Positions 15,378 through 22,830 of a stretch of 24,499 bases of DNA are shown piece after piece (position 1 is the first letter of the stretch; every line of letters starts with the position of its first letter). The DNA comes from Opitutia bacterium (lineage in GTDB: Bacteria; Verrucomicrobiota; Verrucomicrobiia; Opitutales; Seribacteraceae), in the NCBI GenBank assembly GCA_002692605.1, contig NZLE01000017.1:25938-50436 (forward strand), read 5' to 3'. A program made the position numbers and the translations under genes. The notes beneath the pieces are model-generated. The model made no database searches and had not been told where the DNA came from. It saw nothing but the letters and a program-made list of their open reading frames with translations.

Positions 15378-16544
15378 TCACTTTGGGATGGATGGAAACT
15401 TGATCCATTTTTCCTTCGATTTTGAACTTTTCACTACGGTTTCGATGAATGCCATGCCAATGATACCATCTCGAATGTCAGGATAATCATAACCGGACTT
15501 TCGAGGAAACTTTCCCGCCCGCTCATCTCTTATGGCAAGGGCGGCGGCATTATAAACGTTTGCAAAAGCTTCGATAAATCCTTCCGGGTGACCAAAGGGA
15601 ATCCGAGTGTTTTCAGCTGCGGCACCCGTTACGTAATCGTTGCCCCGACGATAGACCTGTCTGGGAGAACGGGCATCCTTGACTATGAGGTCGTTGGGCT
15701 CCTCTTGGTGCCATTCGAGTGATTTTTTGGTTCCGTAAACGCGAATCGTAAGATCATTCTCGTCTCCGTTTGAAACTTGGGAAGCGTAAATGATACCTCG
15801 CGCTCCTCCCTTGAAGCGGACCAATACGTTTCCATCATCATCCAAGGTCCGACCAGGAATGTTAACGGAAAGATCGGCGCACAAGCGATCAATTTCCAAG
15901 CCGGTGACGTAATGAACCAAATTCTCGGCATGCGTTCCGATGTCCCCCATGCAATTGGAAATTCCCGCAATCTTGGGATTGGCGCGCCAATTCGCAATGG
16001 CCTTGTCTTCTCCGGTCAGAGCCGTAATCGCATAACCCTGAGGGTACTCGCAAACCACTTTGATCAGTTTCCCAAGGTCACCCTTGCGAATCATTTGCCG
16101 GGCAAGCTTAACCATTGGGTATCCCGTGTAATTATGAGTCAAGGCAAAGACTTTCTTGGATTTTTTGATAATCTTGCGAAGCTCTCTTGCCTGCTCCAAG
16201 TCAAGGGTGACGGGCTTGTCGCAAATAACGTTGAAGCCCGCTTCCAAAAAGGTCTTGGCAACTTCGAAATGAAGAAAGTTTTGCACAACGATGGTAACGA
16301 AATCAATTCTTTCGTTTTCGGGAAGGGCTTTCTCCTTTTCAGCCATCTCTTGGTAAGAACCATAAACCCGGGAAGGCTTCAGGTAGAAGTCTTTACCGGA
16401 TAATGCGGATTTCCTAGGGTCGGAGGAAAAGGCTCCGGCGACCAACTCGATCTCTCCATCCAGGGCGGCAGCTCGACGGTGAACTCCACCAATGAAAGCT
16501 CCTCTTCCACCGCCCACCATGCCCATACGTAATTTTCGTTTCAT
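15378..16544 (-). CDS. Gfo/Idh/MocA family oxidoreductase
   Basis: A 388-residue NAD(P)-dependent oxidoreductase distinct from its neighbour. It has a Rossmann start MKRKLRMGMVGGGRGAFIGGVH (GGGRGAF loop, 11-17), the DKPVTLD motif at 109-115, the ALTHNYTGYPMVKLARQMIRKGDLGKL segment, and GISNCMGDIGTHAENLVHYVTGL holding the Asp and His of the active site. The GGRGAFIG subtype is common in verrucomicrobial and planctomycete sugar-degradation operons. It probably acts on the same or a consecutive intermediate as the downstream Gfo/Idh protein (7 nt away) and the upstream isomerase (51 nt). The start ATG 16544 gives the Rossmann fold directly. Confidence 0.9.
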   Translation of the reverse strand: MKRKLRMGMVGGGRGAFIGGVHRRAAALDGEIELVAGAFSSDPRKSALSGKDFYLKPSRVYGSYQEMAEKEKALPENERIDFVTIVVQNFLHFEVAKTFLEAGFNVICDKPVTLDLEQARELRKIIKKSKKVFALTHNYTGYPMVKLARQMIRKGDLGKLIKVVCEYPQGYAITALTGEDKAIANWRANPKIAGISNCMGDIGTHAENLVHYVTGLEIDRLCADLSVNIPGRTLDDDGNVLVRFKGGARGIIYASQVSNGDENDLTIRVYGTKKSLEWHQEEPNDLIVKDARSPRQVYRRGNDYVTGAAAENTRIPFGHPEGFIEAFANVYNAAALAIRDERAGKFPRKSGYDYPDIRDGIIGMAFIETVVKSSKSKEKWIKFPSIPK

Positions 16545-16595
16545 ATCAATGAATTCCTTTTAGAGTTTTGAAAGTAAGCGCAATCAAAGCGATGC

Positions 16596-17639
16596 TTACT
16601 GGTTCTCCTTATCGAAGGCCGAGTCAAAAGCCATCAGGTTAGGTTCGAAATCAAGCGCCCGCACGAATTCGCAGGATTCCGCGGCACCGTGAAATCGGTC
16701 CATGCGACTGTCCTCCCATTCGATTGATAGCGGACCCGCATAGCCGATGTCATTCAGAGCCACAATGATTTCTTCAAAATCAACGTCCCCTCGCCCAACC
16801 GAACGGAAATCCCACTGTCTTCTTGGGTCAGCGAAAGTCGTGTGTCCGCCGAACACACCAACCGTTCCATCACCATGACCCCACCAGGCATCCTTCATGT
16901 GAGCGTGGTAGATACGATCGGGAAAAGTTCGGATGAACTTAACGTAATCGACCCCCTGATATCCCAAATGAGAAGGATCATAGTTGAAACCAAAGCGTTT
17001 GTGTCCCTTGACCGCGGCCAAGGCGCGCTCCGCGCTTGCTATGTCAAAGGCAATTTCGGTCGGGTGGACTTCCAGCGCAAAATTCACCTTTTGCTTTTCG
17101 AACTCCTGCAAAATGGGGCCGAAACGCTTCGCGAAATCCTGAAAGCCTTTGTCCCAATAAGCCTGATCGGTTGGTGGAAAAGCATAAATCGAGTGCCAAA
17201 TGCTGGAACCCGTGAAACCATTCACCACTGCCGGAAAATCGTCTTTCTTTCCTCTGCCGGGTTTCGCGTTGATGAAGTTGCGACAGGCTTTGGCGGTTTT
17301 CGCCAATTTTCTCGCTGCCCGCTTTCGCACTTTTTCGGGTTCGCCCTCACCCCATACGTCAGGCGGGAGAATGGCCTGATGTCTTTCGTCGATTAGATCA
17401 CAAACCGCTTGCCCGACCAAGTGACTGGAAATGGCAAATGCAGTGAGCCCATGATCGGACAGGATTTCCCATCTTTCCTGGCAATATTTTTTGGAAACCG
17501 CCGCCTTATCGACGTCAAAATGATCGCCCCAACATGCCAGCTCCAAACCATCGTAACCCATTTCAGAGGCTTTGGCGGCTAAGTCAGGCAAGGACAGATC
17601 GGCCCATTGGCCAGTAAATAAAGTTACGAATCGAGACAT
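16596..17639 (-). CDS. Sugar phosphate isomerase/epimerase-like TIM-barrel protein (AP endonuclease 2 family)
   Basis: A 347-residue TIM barrel resembling xylose isomerase-like/IolE-IolI proteins. Early strand motifs are FVTLFTGQWADLSLPDLAAKASEMGYDGLELACWGDHFD. Putative metal ligands fit the family: Glu190 (FALEVHPTE), Asp221 and His224 (NYDPSHLGYQG), His247 (YHAHMKDAWW) and Glu307 (LSIEWED). The expected reaction is aldose-ketose isomerisation, epimerisation or dehydration of a sugar or inositol derivative; the substrate is not determinable. It is the first gene of the trio with two Gfo/Idh oxidoreductases, a combination typical of oxidative sugar or polyol breakdown. A 110-nt gap separates it from the repressor gene upstream and presumably contains the promoter, but I saw no strong element there. 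Confidence 0.88.
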   Translation of the reverse strand: MSRFVTLFTGQWADLSLPDLAAKASEMGYDGLELACWGDHFDVDKAAVSKKYCQERWEILSDHGLTAFAISSHLVGQAVCDLIDERHQAILPPDVWGEGEPEKVRKRAARKLAKTAKACRNFINAKPGRGKKDDFPAVVNGFTGSSIWHSIYAFPPTDQAYWDKGFQDFAKRFGPILQEFEKQKVNFALEVHPTEIAFDIASAERALAAVKGHKRFGFNYDPSHLGYQGVDYVKFIRTFPDRIYHAHMKDAWWGHGDGTVGVFGGHTTFADPRRQWDFRSVGRGDVDFEEIIVALNDIGYAGPLSIEWEDSRMDRFHGAAESCEFVRALDFEPNLMAFDSAFDKENQ

Positions 17640-17749
17640 AATTCTTGGGGATTTGGGGATTGAGTTAAAAAAGGGAAAATTTGTTCTCTAAAAAGATTAT
17701 TACTTGGGCAAACCCTTTTTTGATGAAACTTGCCTATCAAGGCCCAAAT

Positions 17750-18409
17750 TCAAGCTTGGACAAGGATTTTCTCCGAGGATCTTGAGCCCAACGAAAAAGG
17801 CGCTGCTCCGCCGACCTGAAGAGTAATCGCATCGGCTAGTTTCTCATGACTCAGGACGCTCACCACTTGACCCGGAAACAATTGCTTTTTCCGAGCAAAC
17901 TTAAGAAAATCACTTTCCTGATCTGTGATCGATTCAATGGTTACCTTGCTGCCCGCCTTACAACTGAGGAGACTTTGGGTGCTGCTTCTCCGAATAACAC
18001 CGCCGCGCGATGGGATCGGATGTCCGTGAGGATCCTGTCTGGGACGGCCCAGAAACTCATCCAGTTTCTCCAAAACCTTTTCAGAGATCGCATGTTCCAA
18101 TTCCTCGGCCTCCTGATGAATTTCGCTCCAATCCAAGCCCAAGGTTTCAACCAGAAAAGTTTCAAGCAACCGATGCCTGCGCAACATATTCATGGCCAAA
18201 GCCTTCCCCTTGCGCGTGAGACGGACGCCTCTCCGCGGATAATAATGAAGCCATCCGTTTTCCGCCAAGTTTTTAAACATTGTGGTTGCGGTACCCGAGG
18301 TTACGGACAAGCCTTGGGCAACCTTGCCCATCGGTACCTCCGGACAGTTCGTCTCCAAAGAAACGATGAGAATTTGCTTGAGGTAATTTTCAACCGTAGA
18401 AGTCGGCAT
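17750..18409 (-). CDS. mntR: Metal-dependent transcriptional repressor, DtxR/MntR family
   Basis: A 219-residue regulator with three domains: a winged helix (about 1-70), a metal-binding/dimer domain (about 71-140, ending DPHGHPIP) and a C-terminal SH3/FeoA-like domain (about 145-219). Metal-site residues are His79, Glu83, His98, Glu102, Glu105 and His106 (RRHRLLE and HQEAEELEH), exactly at DtxR positions. The DtxR Cys102 is Glu here, as in manganese-sensing MntR. However, MntR Asp8 and Glu11 correspond to Asn8 and Lys11, so the metal is not certain. The start ATG 18409 has an AAGGTG ribosome site. It diverges from the troABCD metal-importer operon, and it probably represses that operon through the palindromes in the shared 88-bp region, perhaps also itself. 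Confidence 0.92.
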   Translation of the reverse strand: MPTSTVENYLKQILIVSLETNCPEVPMGKVAQGLSVTSGTATTMFKNLAENGWLHYYPRRGVRLTRKGKALAMNMLRRHRLLETFLVETLGLDWSEIHQEAEELEHAISEKVLEKLDEFLGRPRQDPHGHPIPSRGGVIRRSSTQSLLSCKAGSKVTIESITDQESDFLKFARKKQLFPGQVVSVLSHEKLADAITLQVGGAAPFSLGSRSSEKILVQA

Positions 18410-18433
18410 TGCGACACCTTGATCCTAACCTGA

Positions 18434-18446
18434 TCTTGACTCAAGA
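18434..18446. promoter_or_regulatory. Perfect palindrome overlapping the tro -35 box: candidate repressor operator
   Basis: TCTTGA-C-TCAAGA is a perfect inverted repeat with 6-nt arms. It covers the -35 hexamer TTGACT. The centre is 18440, about 30 bp (three helical turns) from the centre of the second palindrome. Assignment to the adjacent DtxR/MntR-type repressor is inference. Confidence 0.5.
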
Positions 18447-18464
18447 CTATTCGAACAATATACT
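18436..18464 (+). promoter_or_regulatory. Sigma70-type promoter of the tro metal-importer operon
   Basis: TTGACT (18436-18441) and TATACT (18459-18464) are separated by exactly 17 bases, near-consensus for sigma70. Transcription would start at about 18471, some 27 bases before the troA ATG at 18498. Both hexamers are overlapped by inverted repeats, the usual geometry for repression by a metal-loaded regulator. Confidence 0.75.
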
Positions 18465-18479
18465 TTGATTACTCAAAGT
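18462..18479. promoter_or_regulatory. Perfect palindrome overlapping -10 and start site: candidate repressor operator
   Basis: ACTTTGATTACTCAAAGT has perfect 7-nt arms (ACTTTGA/TCAAAGT) around a 4-nt spacer. It begins inside the -10 hexamer and covers the predicted transcription start. Its half-site TCAAAG resembles the TCAAG of the upstream palindrome. Binding by the divergent DtxR/MntR protein, or by the DtxR domain of the TroC fusion, is inferred. Confidence 0.55.
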
Positions 18480-18497
18480 TCTCATTTTGTAAAATCA

Positions 18498-19487
18498 ATG
18501 AAAAAAGTTTTTAAGTTACTCATCTTCCTTTTTCTCGCGGGTATCCATTCGATTCTTTCCATCGGGTGTTCGGAGGAAAAGCCTACCAAGACAAATCCGG
18601 TCTTACGATACGATGAAATTTTCACGGTGGTTACGACCACCACGCAGATAACCGACTTGGTGAGGCAAATTGCCGGAGATTTTTGCAAAGTGATTCCTCT
18701 GATGGGAGCAGGTGTCGATCCTCACCTGTACAAACCCACCGCTCGAGACATGGCAGCTGTAGTTTCCGCCGATCTGGTGGTTTTTCACGGCCTTAAGTTC
18801 GAAGGCAAACTTTCGGAAGCGCTGGAAAAAGCACGGGGTTCGAAAGTCCGCACTTACGCAGCCTGTTCCATCCTCCCCGCGAAAAGATTACTTTCTTCCG
18901 AAGAGGGGGATGGCATTCACCCAGACCCGCACGTTTGGTTTGATCCGGAGCTTTGGTCGGCATGCGCCCATGGTATTGCCGAGCAAATGGGCACCCTCAT
19001 CCCCAATGAAAAGAAAACTTTCGAGGAGCGAAGCCAAAAGCTCCAAACGCGATACAGAGAGATCGCGGATTGGTCGAAAAAGGAATTCTCGGAAATTCCC
19101 CCTTGGGAAAGAAAACTCATCACCAGCCATGATGCCTTCAGGTATTTCGGCCGAGCCTTTGACCTTGAAGTCATCGCCCTTCAAGGTATATCGACCGCCA
19201 CGGAAGCCGGCCTCGGCGACCGAGCCAATCTCGTCGATTACGTGACCAAAAACAAAGTCCCAGCGCTTTTCGTCGAGAGTAGCGTCAACCCGACTGCGCT
19301 GCAAGAGATTGCCAGAGAAACGGGCGCTTCTCTAGGGAGCGCCTTGTTTTCCGATGCCCTTGGCTCTTCGGATGAGTTTATTGTCGGACCGGCCGGAAAA
19401 CGGCACCCCCTGTCCACATGGTCAGGAATGATGATTCACAACGTACGGGCGGTGATTGAGGGCTTGAGGAGTGGGAAGGATGAATAA
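18498..19487 (+). CDS. troA: Metal ABC transporter substrate-binding lipoprotein (TroA/YtgA-like)
   Basis: A 329-residue cluster A-I binding protein for divalent metal. It starts MKKVFKLLIFLFLAG and has a lipobox LSIGC with Cys24, so it is a lipid-anchored periplasmic protein. The four metal ligands are readable: His76 (GVDPHLYKPT), His145 (DPHVWFDP), His211 (ITSHDAFRYFGRAF) and Asp286 (FSDALG). This His-His-His-Asp set matches TroA rather than the His-His-Glu-Asp of PsaA/MntC-type proteins. GISTATEAG and FVESSVNPTALQEIA are further TroA motifs. There is no long His-rich loop of the ZnuA type, so Mn/Zn/Fe import is more likely than dedicated Zn uptake. ATG 18498 is chosen over an upstream TTG (18465) that would lie within the operator palindrome. 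It overlaps troB by 8 nt. Confidence 0.93.
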   Translation: MKKVFKLLIFLFLAGIHSILSIGCSEEKPTKTNPVLRYDEIFTVVTTTTQITDLVRQIAGDFCKVIPLMGAGVDPHLYKPTARDMAAVVSADLVVFHGLKFEGKLSEALEKARGSKVRTYAACSILPAKRLLSSEEGDGIHPDPHVWFDPELWSACAHGIAEQMGTLIPNEKKTFEERSQKLQTRYREIADWSKKEFSEIPPWERKLITSHDAFRYFGRAFDLEVIALQGISTATEAGLGDRANLVDYVTKNKVPALFVESSVNPTALQEIARETGASLGSALFSDALGSSDEFIVGPAGKRHPLSTWSGMMIHNVRAVIEGLRSGKDE

Positions 19488-20277
19488 TCCCCACAAACCC
19501 TTGGAAATCCATGACCTCACCGTTTCCTATCAGAGGAAACCTGTTTTATATGGTATCGATTTGGAGATTGAGGAGGGTTCCCTGGTGGGGGTCATCGGCC
19601 CGAATGGAGCCGGCAAGTCAACCCTCGTCAAGACAATCATGAATATGGTCAAACCCAATGGAGGATACGTTAAGATCTTCGGAAGAGCCCCCAAAGCAGG
19701 AATCTCCAGAATTGGCTACGTCCCCCAAAGAGAGACGGTTGACTGGGATTTTCCGGTCACGGTTATGGATGTCGTTCTGATGGGTCGATACGGCCATCTT
19801 GGGTGGCTTAGAAAGATTGGTGAAACCGATCGTCGAATCGCATGCGAATGCCTGGAACAGGTCCATATGCTTCCCTACGCCAACCGGCAGATCGGCAACC
19901 TTTCGGGCGGACAACAACAAAGGGTTTTTCTGGCTAGGGCCTTGGCTCAGGAAAGCTCGCTGTATCTGATGGACGAACCATTTGCCGGCGTGGATGCGGT
20001 AACGGAGAAAACCATCGTCTCCATCCTCAAGGAAATGAGAGACAGAGGAAAAACCTTAGTGATCGTCCATCATGATCTGGCGTCGGCGAGAGAATATTTC
20101 GATCACCTCCTTTTATTGAACATGCGTAAGGTTGCCTACGGAAAGACCGAGGAAGTCTTCAAGCCGGATTTGCTCCAGAAGACTTATGGCGGCAGGCTAA
20201 GCATTCTTTCCGATATGGCCTCGAAATCGGCAGGTGTACGGGTCATTGAAAAAGAAGCCTACTTCACGGAAAAATGA
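19480..20277 (+). CDS. troB: Metal ABC transporter ATP-binding protein (TroB/YtgB-like)
   Basis: A 265-residue cytoplasmic ATPase for the metal importer. Walker A is GPNGAGKST (40-48), the Q-loop is GYVPQRE (Gln83), followed by the family-typical VDWDFPVTVMDVVLMGRYGHLGW; signature LSGGQQQR (141-148), Walker B LYLMDEP (161-167) and switch His198 (VIVHHD). The VDWDFPVTV...MGR motif is characteristic of Mn/Zn/Fe (TroB/MntA/SitB) ATPases. ATG 19480 is preferred: AGGAG and GGAAGG lie just upstream, while a GTG at 19471 would add three residues. It overlaps the troA stop by 8 nt and the troC start by 4 nt (ATGA), consistent with coupled translation. Confidence 0.95.
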   Translation: MNNPHKPLEIHDLTVSYQRKPVLYGIDLEIEEGSLVGVIGPNGAGKSTLVKTIMNMVKPNGGYVKIFGRAPKAGISRIGYVPQRETVDWDFPVTVMDVVLMGRYGHLGWLRKIGETDRRIACECLEQVHMLPYANRQIGNLSGGQQQRVFLARALAQESSLYLMDEPFAGVDAVTEKTIVSILKEMRDRGKTLVIVHHDLASAREYFDHLLLLNMRKVAYGKTEEVFKPDLLQKTYGGRLSILSDMASKSAGVRVIEKEAYFTEK

Positions 20278-21764
20278 AGTTGGGTTTGGAAAATTTTCAC
20301 TTTGCAGGAGGCTTCTCCGTAATTTCGAAGATCCTGCTAGGTGGGGTGTTCACACTCCTGCTTCCTCAAGTTTTATCCGCCGAACAGATTCGAGGGCCAG
20401 AGTCTATCGAATTCTTCGATCGGGCTATGCGCTTTTTTGAAATGAGGGATCATTCAGTTCGGGTGGTTGCGCTTGGGTCGGTCCTCATTGGAATAAGCTG
20501 TGGAATGATGGGCAGTTACGTCGTCACCCGAAAACTCTCGCTCTTCGGCGATACCCTTTCTCACGCCGTCTTACCCGGGATTGCCATCGGCTTCCTCTGG
20601 GCAGAGTCGAAAGACAACCTTGCCTTATTGCTCGGAGCATCCTTTGCCGGTTTTTTGGGTGTGGCTTGCATTTCGCTTTTGAAAAAGTTCACCAAAATCA
20701 GCCAGGACAGCGCGCTTGGAATCGTGTTGTCCGGATTCTATGCGGTGGGGATTTGCATGCTTACCAGAATTCAAAAGATGGATTTTGGCAACCAATCGGG
20801 ACTTGATACCTATTTGTTCGGTCAAGTCTCCGCTCTTTCCACAAATGATTTGATTGGGGTTTGCGCATCTCTTGTTCTCATTACCCTATTCATAACCCTG
20901 AACTACAAGGAGTTGCTGATCTCTGGGTTCGACCCCGAGTACGCCCGCTCGGTCAGGTTGCCCGCGGATATCTTGCAATATCTGCTTTGGGCCCTGCTTG
21001 CCTTTTGCGTCATCACTTCCCTCCAGGTGGTGGGAGTCATCCTCGCTTCCGCTCTCCTGATTATTCCCGCAGCTTCCGCGTCTCTCCTTGCCAAGAGAAT
21101 GAGCTCCTATCTCTGTATCGCCGCGTCGCTCGGAGCCATCTCCGGCTTGGTTGGAGCCTTTCTTTCCTTTCTTGGAGAAAGGCTTCCCACGGGCCCGCTT
21201 ATCGTTCTCACGGCCAGCTTCTTGTTTTTACTGATTTTGGTTTTTCGACCCCATCATGGGATTCTTGTCTGTTGGGTCAAATCGAGGCTGCAAAGTCACC
21301 GCATCGCAATGGAAAACACCCTTAAGGCAATTTACCAGGTGATCGAAAGGCATAACTTCTCCGAAACTTCGATTCGTATGGAGGAACTTATGCAAAGGAG
21401 AAACCTCGGGAGTGGAGAATGCATGAAAGAAGTCAATCGGCTCAGCCGATCCGGTTTCGCCACCGCTTCTCTTGATCCGCATTCCCCTTCCGGCTTGCCT
21501 CCAGAAAAGCGGGTTAGCCTCACTCCGAAGGGCTGGGAATATGCCTGTCGAATTGTGCGAAATCACAGGCTTTGGGAACTCTATTTAACCAATGAAGCTC
21601 GATATGCGCCTGATCACGTGCACGAAGATGCGGAAAAAATCGAACATGTGCTCGGCGAAGAAACCATACGCGAGCTCGAAAGAATATTATCCAATCCAAG
21701 ACGGGACCCACATGGGAAGTTGATTCCCAGCCTAGTCGATATCGAAAGAGGATGGTTGGGGTAA
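20274..21764 (+). CDS. troC: Metal ABC transporter permease fused to a DtxR-type repressor domain (YtgCR-like)
   Basis: A 496-residue two-part protein. Residues ~60-330 are a TroC/ZnuB-type permease with several membrane helices and the motifs LSLFGDTLSHAVLPGIAIGF (88-107), SQDSALGIVLSGFYAVGI and LLIIPAASASLLA. The N-terminus has an extra hydrophobic segment (14-36). Residues ~346-490 (from base 21309) are a DtxR/MntR-like domain: MENTLKAIYQVIE, a winged-helix region ending RVSLTPKGWEYA, then His431/Glu435 (RNHRLWE) and His450, Glu454, Glu457, His458 (HEDAEKIEH), ending DPHGKLIP. No SH3/FeoA domain follows. The same order is known in Chlamydia YtgCR, where the repressor half is released by proteolysis. 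Whether release occurs here is inference; the domain could instead sense metal at the membrane. The start overlaps the troB stop (ATGA). Confidence 0.93.
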   Translation: MKLGLENFHFAGGFSVISKILLGGVFTLLLPQVLSAEQIRGPESIEFFDRAMRFFEMRDHSVRVVALGSVLIGISCGMMGSYVVTRKLSLFGDTLSHAVLPGIAIGFLWAESKDNLALLLGASFAGFLGVACISLLKKFTKISQDSALGIVLSGFYAVGICMLTRIQKMDFGNQSGLDTYLFGQVSALSTNDLIGVCASLVLITLFITLNYKELLISGFDPEYARSVRLPADILQYLLWALLAFCVITSLQVVGVILASALLIIPAASASLLAKRMSSYLCIAASLGAISGLVGAFLSFLGERLPTGPLIVLTASFLFLLILVFRPHHGILVCWVKSRLQSHRIAMENTLKAIYQVIERHNFSETSIRMEELMQRRNLGSGECMKEVNRLSRSGFATASLDPHSPSGLPPEKRVSLTPKGWEYACRIVRNHRLWELYLTNEARYAPDHVHEDAEKIEHVLGEETIRELERILSNPRRDPHGKLIPSLVDIERGWLG

Positions 21765-21803
21765 GCGAACTTTTTACGACTGAGGAATTTTCTTACTTGG
21801 CCA

Positions 21804-22772
21804 ATGGAGCTCATGGACGTTTCCCTTTTTCCAGCATTTGATTTTTCAAGAGTTTTCATCGAGCCATGGAAAACCCCTGCCAGTGTTGCATGGAACGGAC
21901 AGGTCATCTTGATGGGGCTGTTCATCTGTTGGACCTGCGGTGTCTTGGGTTCCTTTATCGTGGTCCGAAGAATGGCCCTTATGGGGGATGCGATCTCTCA
22001 TGGCATACTCCCCGGTTTGGCTCTGGCCTTTCTTTTCACTGGCTCTCTGGCTCTTGCTCCGATGTGGGTGGGCGCCTGCCTCGCGGGTTTGGCCTGCAGT
22101 TATTGCATTGAATGGCTTCGTTTGCATACGCCCATTCGCCAGGATGCCGCCCTGGGTCTTGTCTTTACCTCCTTTTTTGCGCTAGGAGTTACCTTGATCA
22201 GCTTGGGCGCCGGAGACGTTCACCTGGATCCGGATTGCATCCTGTATGGCGAAATAGGATTCGTTCCACTTTCGCCGAGTCTCCGGATCGGAGGGATGGA
22301 TTTGGGCAATCAGGCTCTTTGGACCATGGGCGGGGTTTGCTCCTTGATTATGGGTGCGGTTTTGGTTTTCTACCGACATCTTCTGGTTTCGAGCTTTGAC
22401 TCCACGCTTGCCCGCTCCATGGGCATACGGGTTCGTCGGATTCATTTTGGGCTTATGCTTGGACTTGCCTTGGCAACGGTTGCCTGCCTGGAGTCCGTGG
22501 GAGTCATTCTGGTCGTGGCCATGTTGGTTTTTCCTTCGGTCACGGCTTCCTTTTTCTTCGTTCGACTCTCTTCCTTGTTGTGGGCCAGTTTTCCCTTGGG
22601 CGCGGCGTATTCCATCGGCGGCTTTCATTTGGCGCAATGGCTGGACTGTTCGCTTGCCGGAGCCATGGCGACTTTCGCTGGCATTGTTTTCATCCCATGT
22701 TGCCTATTGGGGCCGCAAGATGGAATCATTTGGAAGCTCCGAAGAGGTACGAATAACTTTCGGATGAACTAA
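21804..22772 (+). CDS. troD: Second metal ABC transporter permease (TroD/YtgD-like)
   Basis: A 322-residue inner-membrane permease that should pair with TroC to form the metal channel. It carries the family motif ALMGDAISHGILPGLALAF (58-76), LHTPIRQDAALGLVFTSFFALG, and HLDPDCILYGEIG (140-152), a segment typical of the second permease in TroCD/MntCD-type systems. The core permease ends at GPQDGIIWKLRR, so no regulatory domain is attached, in contrast to TroC. The start is ATG 21804 or ATG 21813; a GAGGAA element lies about 16 nt upstream, rather far for a ribosome site. It follows troC by 39 nt and is the last gene before a strong hairpin terminator. Confidence 0.93.
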   Translation: MELMDVSLFPAFDFSRVFIEPWKTPASVAWNGQVILMGLFICWTCGVLGSFIVVRRMALMGDAISHGILPGLALAFLFTGSLALAPMWVGACLAGLACSYCIEWLRLHTPIRQDAALGLVFTSFFALGVTLISLGAGDVHLDPDCILYGEIGFVPLSPSLRIGGMDLGNQALWTMGGVCSLIMGAVLVFYRHLLVSSFDSTLARSMGIRVRRIHFGLMLGLALATVACLESVGVILVVAMLVFPSVTASFFFVRLSSLLWASFPLGAAYSIGGFHLAQWLDCSLAGAMATFAGIVFIPCCLLGPQDGIIWKLRRGTNNFRMN

Positions 22773-22777
22773 ACTAA

Positions 22778-22807
22778 AAAAGCCTCCGGCTAGCGCCGGA
22801 GGCTTTT
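22778..22807. terminator. Bidirectional rho-independent terminator
   Basis: A perfect 13-bp stem (AAAAGCCTCCGGC / GCCGGAGGCTTTT) closes a TAGC loop, with A-rich sequence on the left and T-rich on the right. It lies 5 nt after the troD stop and 23 nt beyond the stop of the convergent small exported protein, so it can terminate both transcripts. Confidence 0.92.
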
Positions 22808-22830
22808 ACGAATACTTTAAAAGCGATTCC

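Noticed and set aside
17706..17721. GGGcaaaCCC followed by six T, resembling a terminator
   Set aside because: The stem is only 3 bp, and it is oriented on the plus strand where no transcript is expected to end.
18484..18495. ATTTTGTAAAAT inverted repeat just before the troA start
   Set aside because: It is A/T-only in its arms and sits in the leader; such short AT palindromes arise easily by chance.
18465..18497. TTG start extending troA upstream
   Set aside because: It would lie inside the 18-bp palindrome at the predicted transcription start and place polar residues ahead of a perfect lipoprotein signal peptide.
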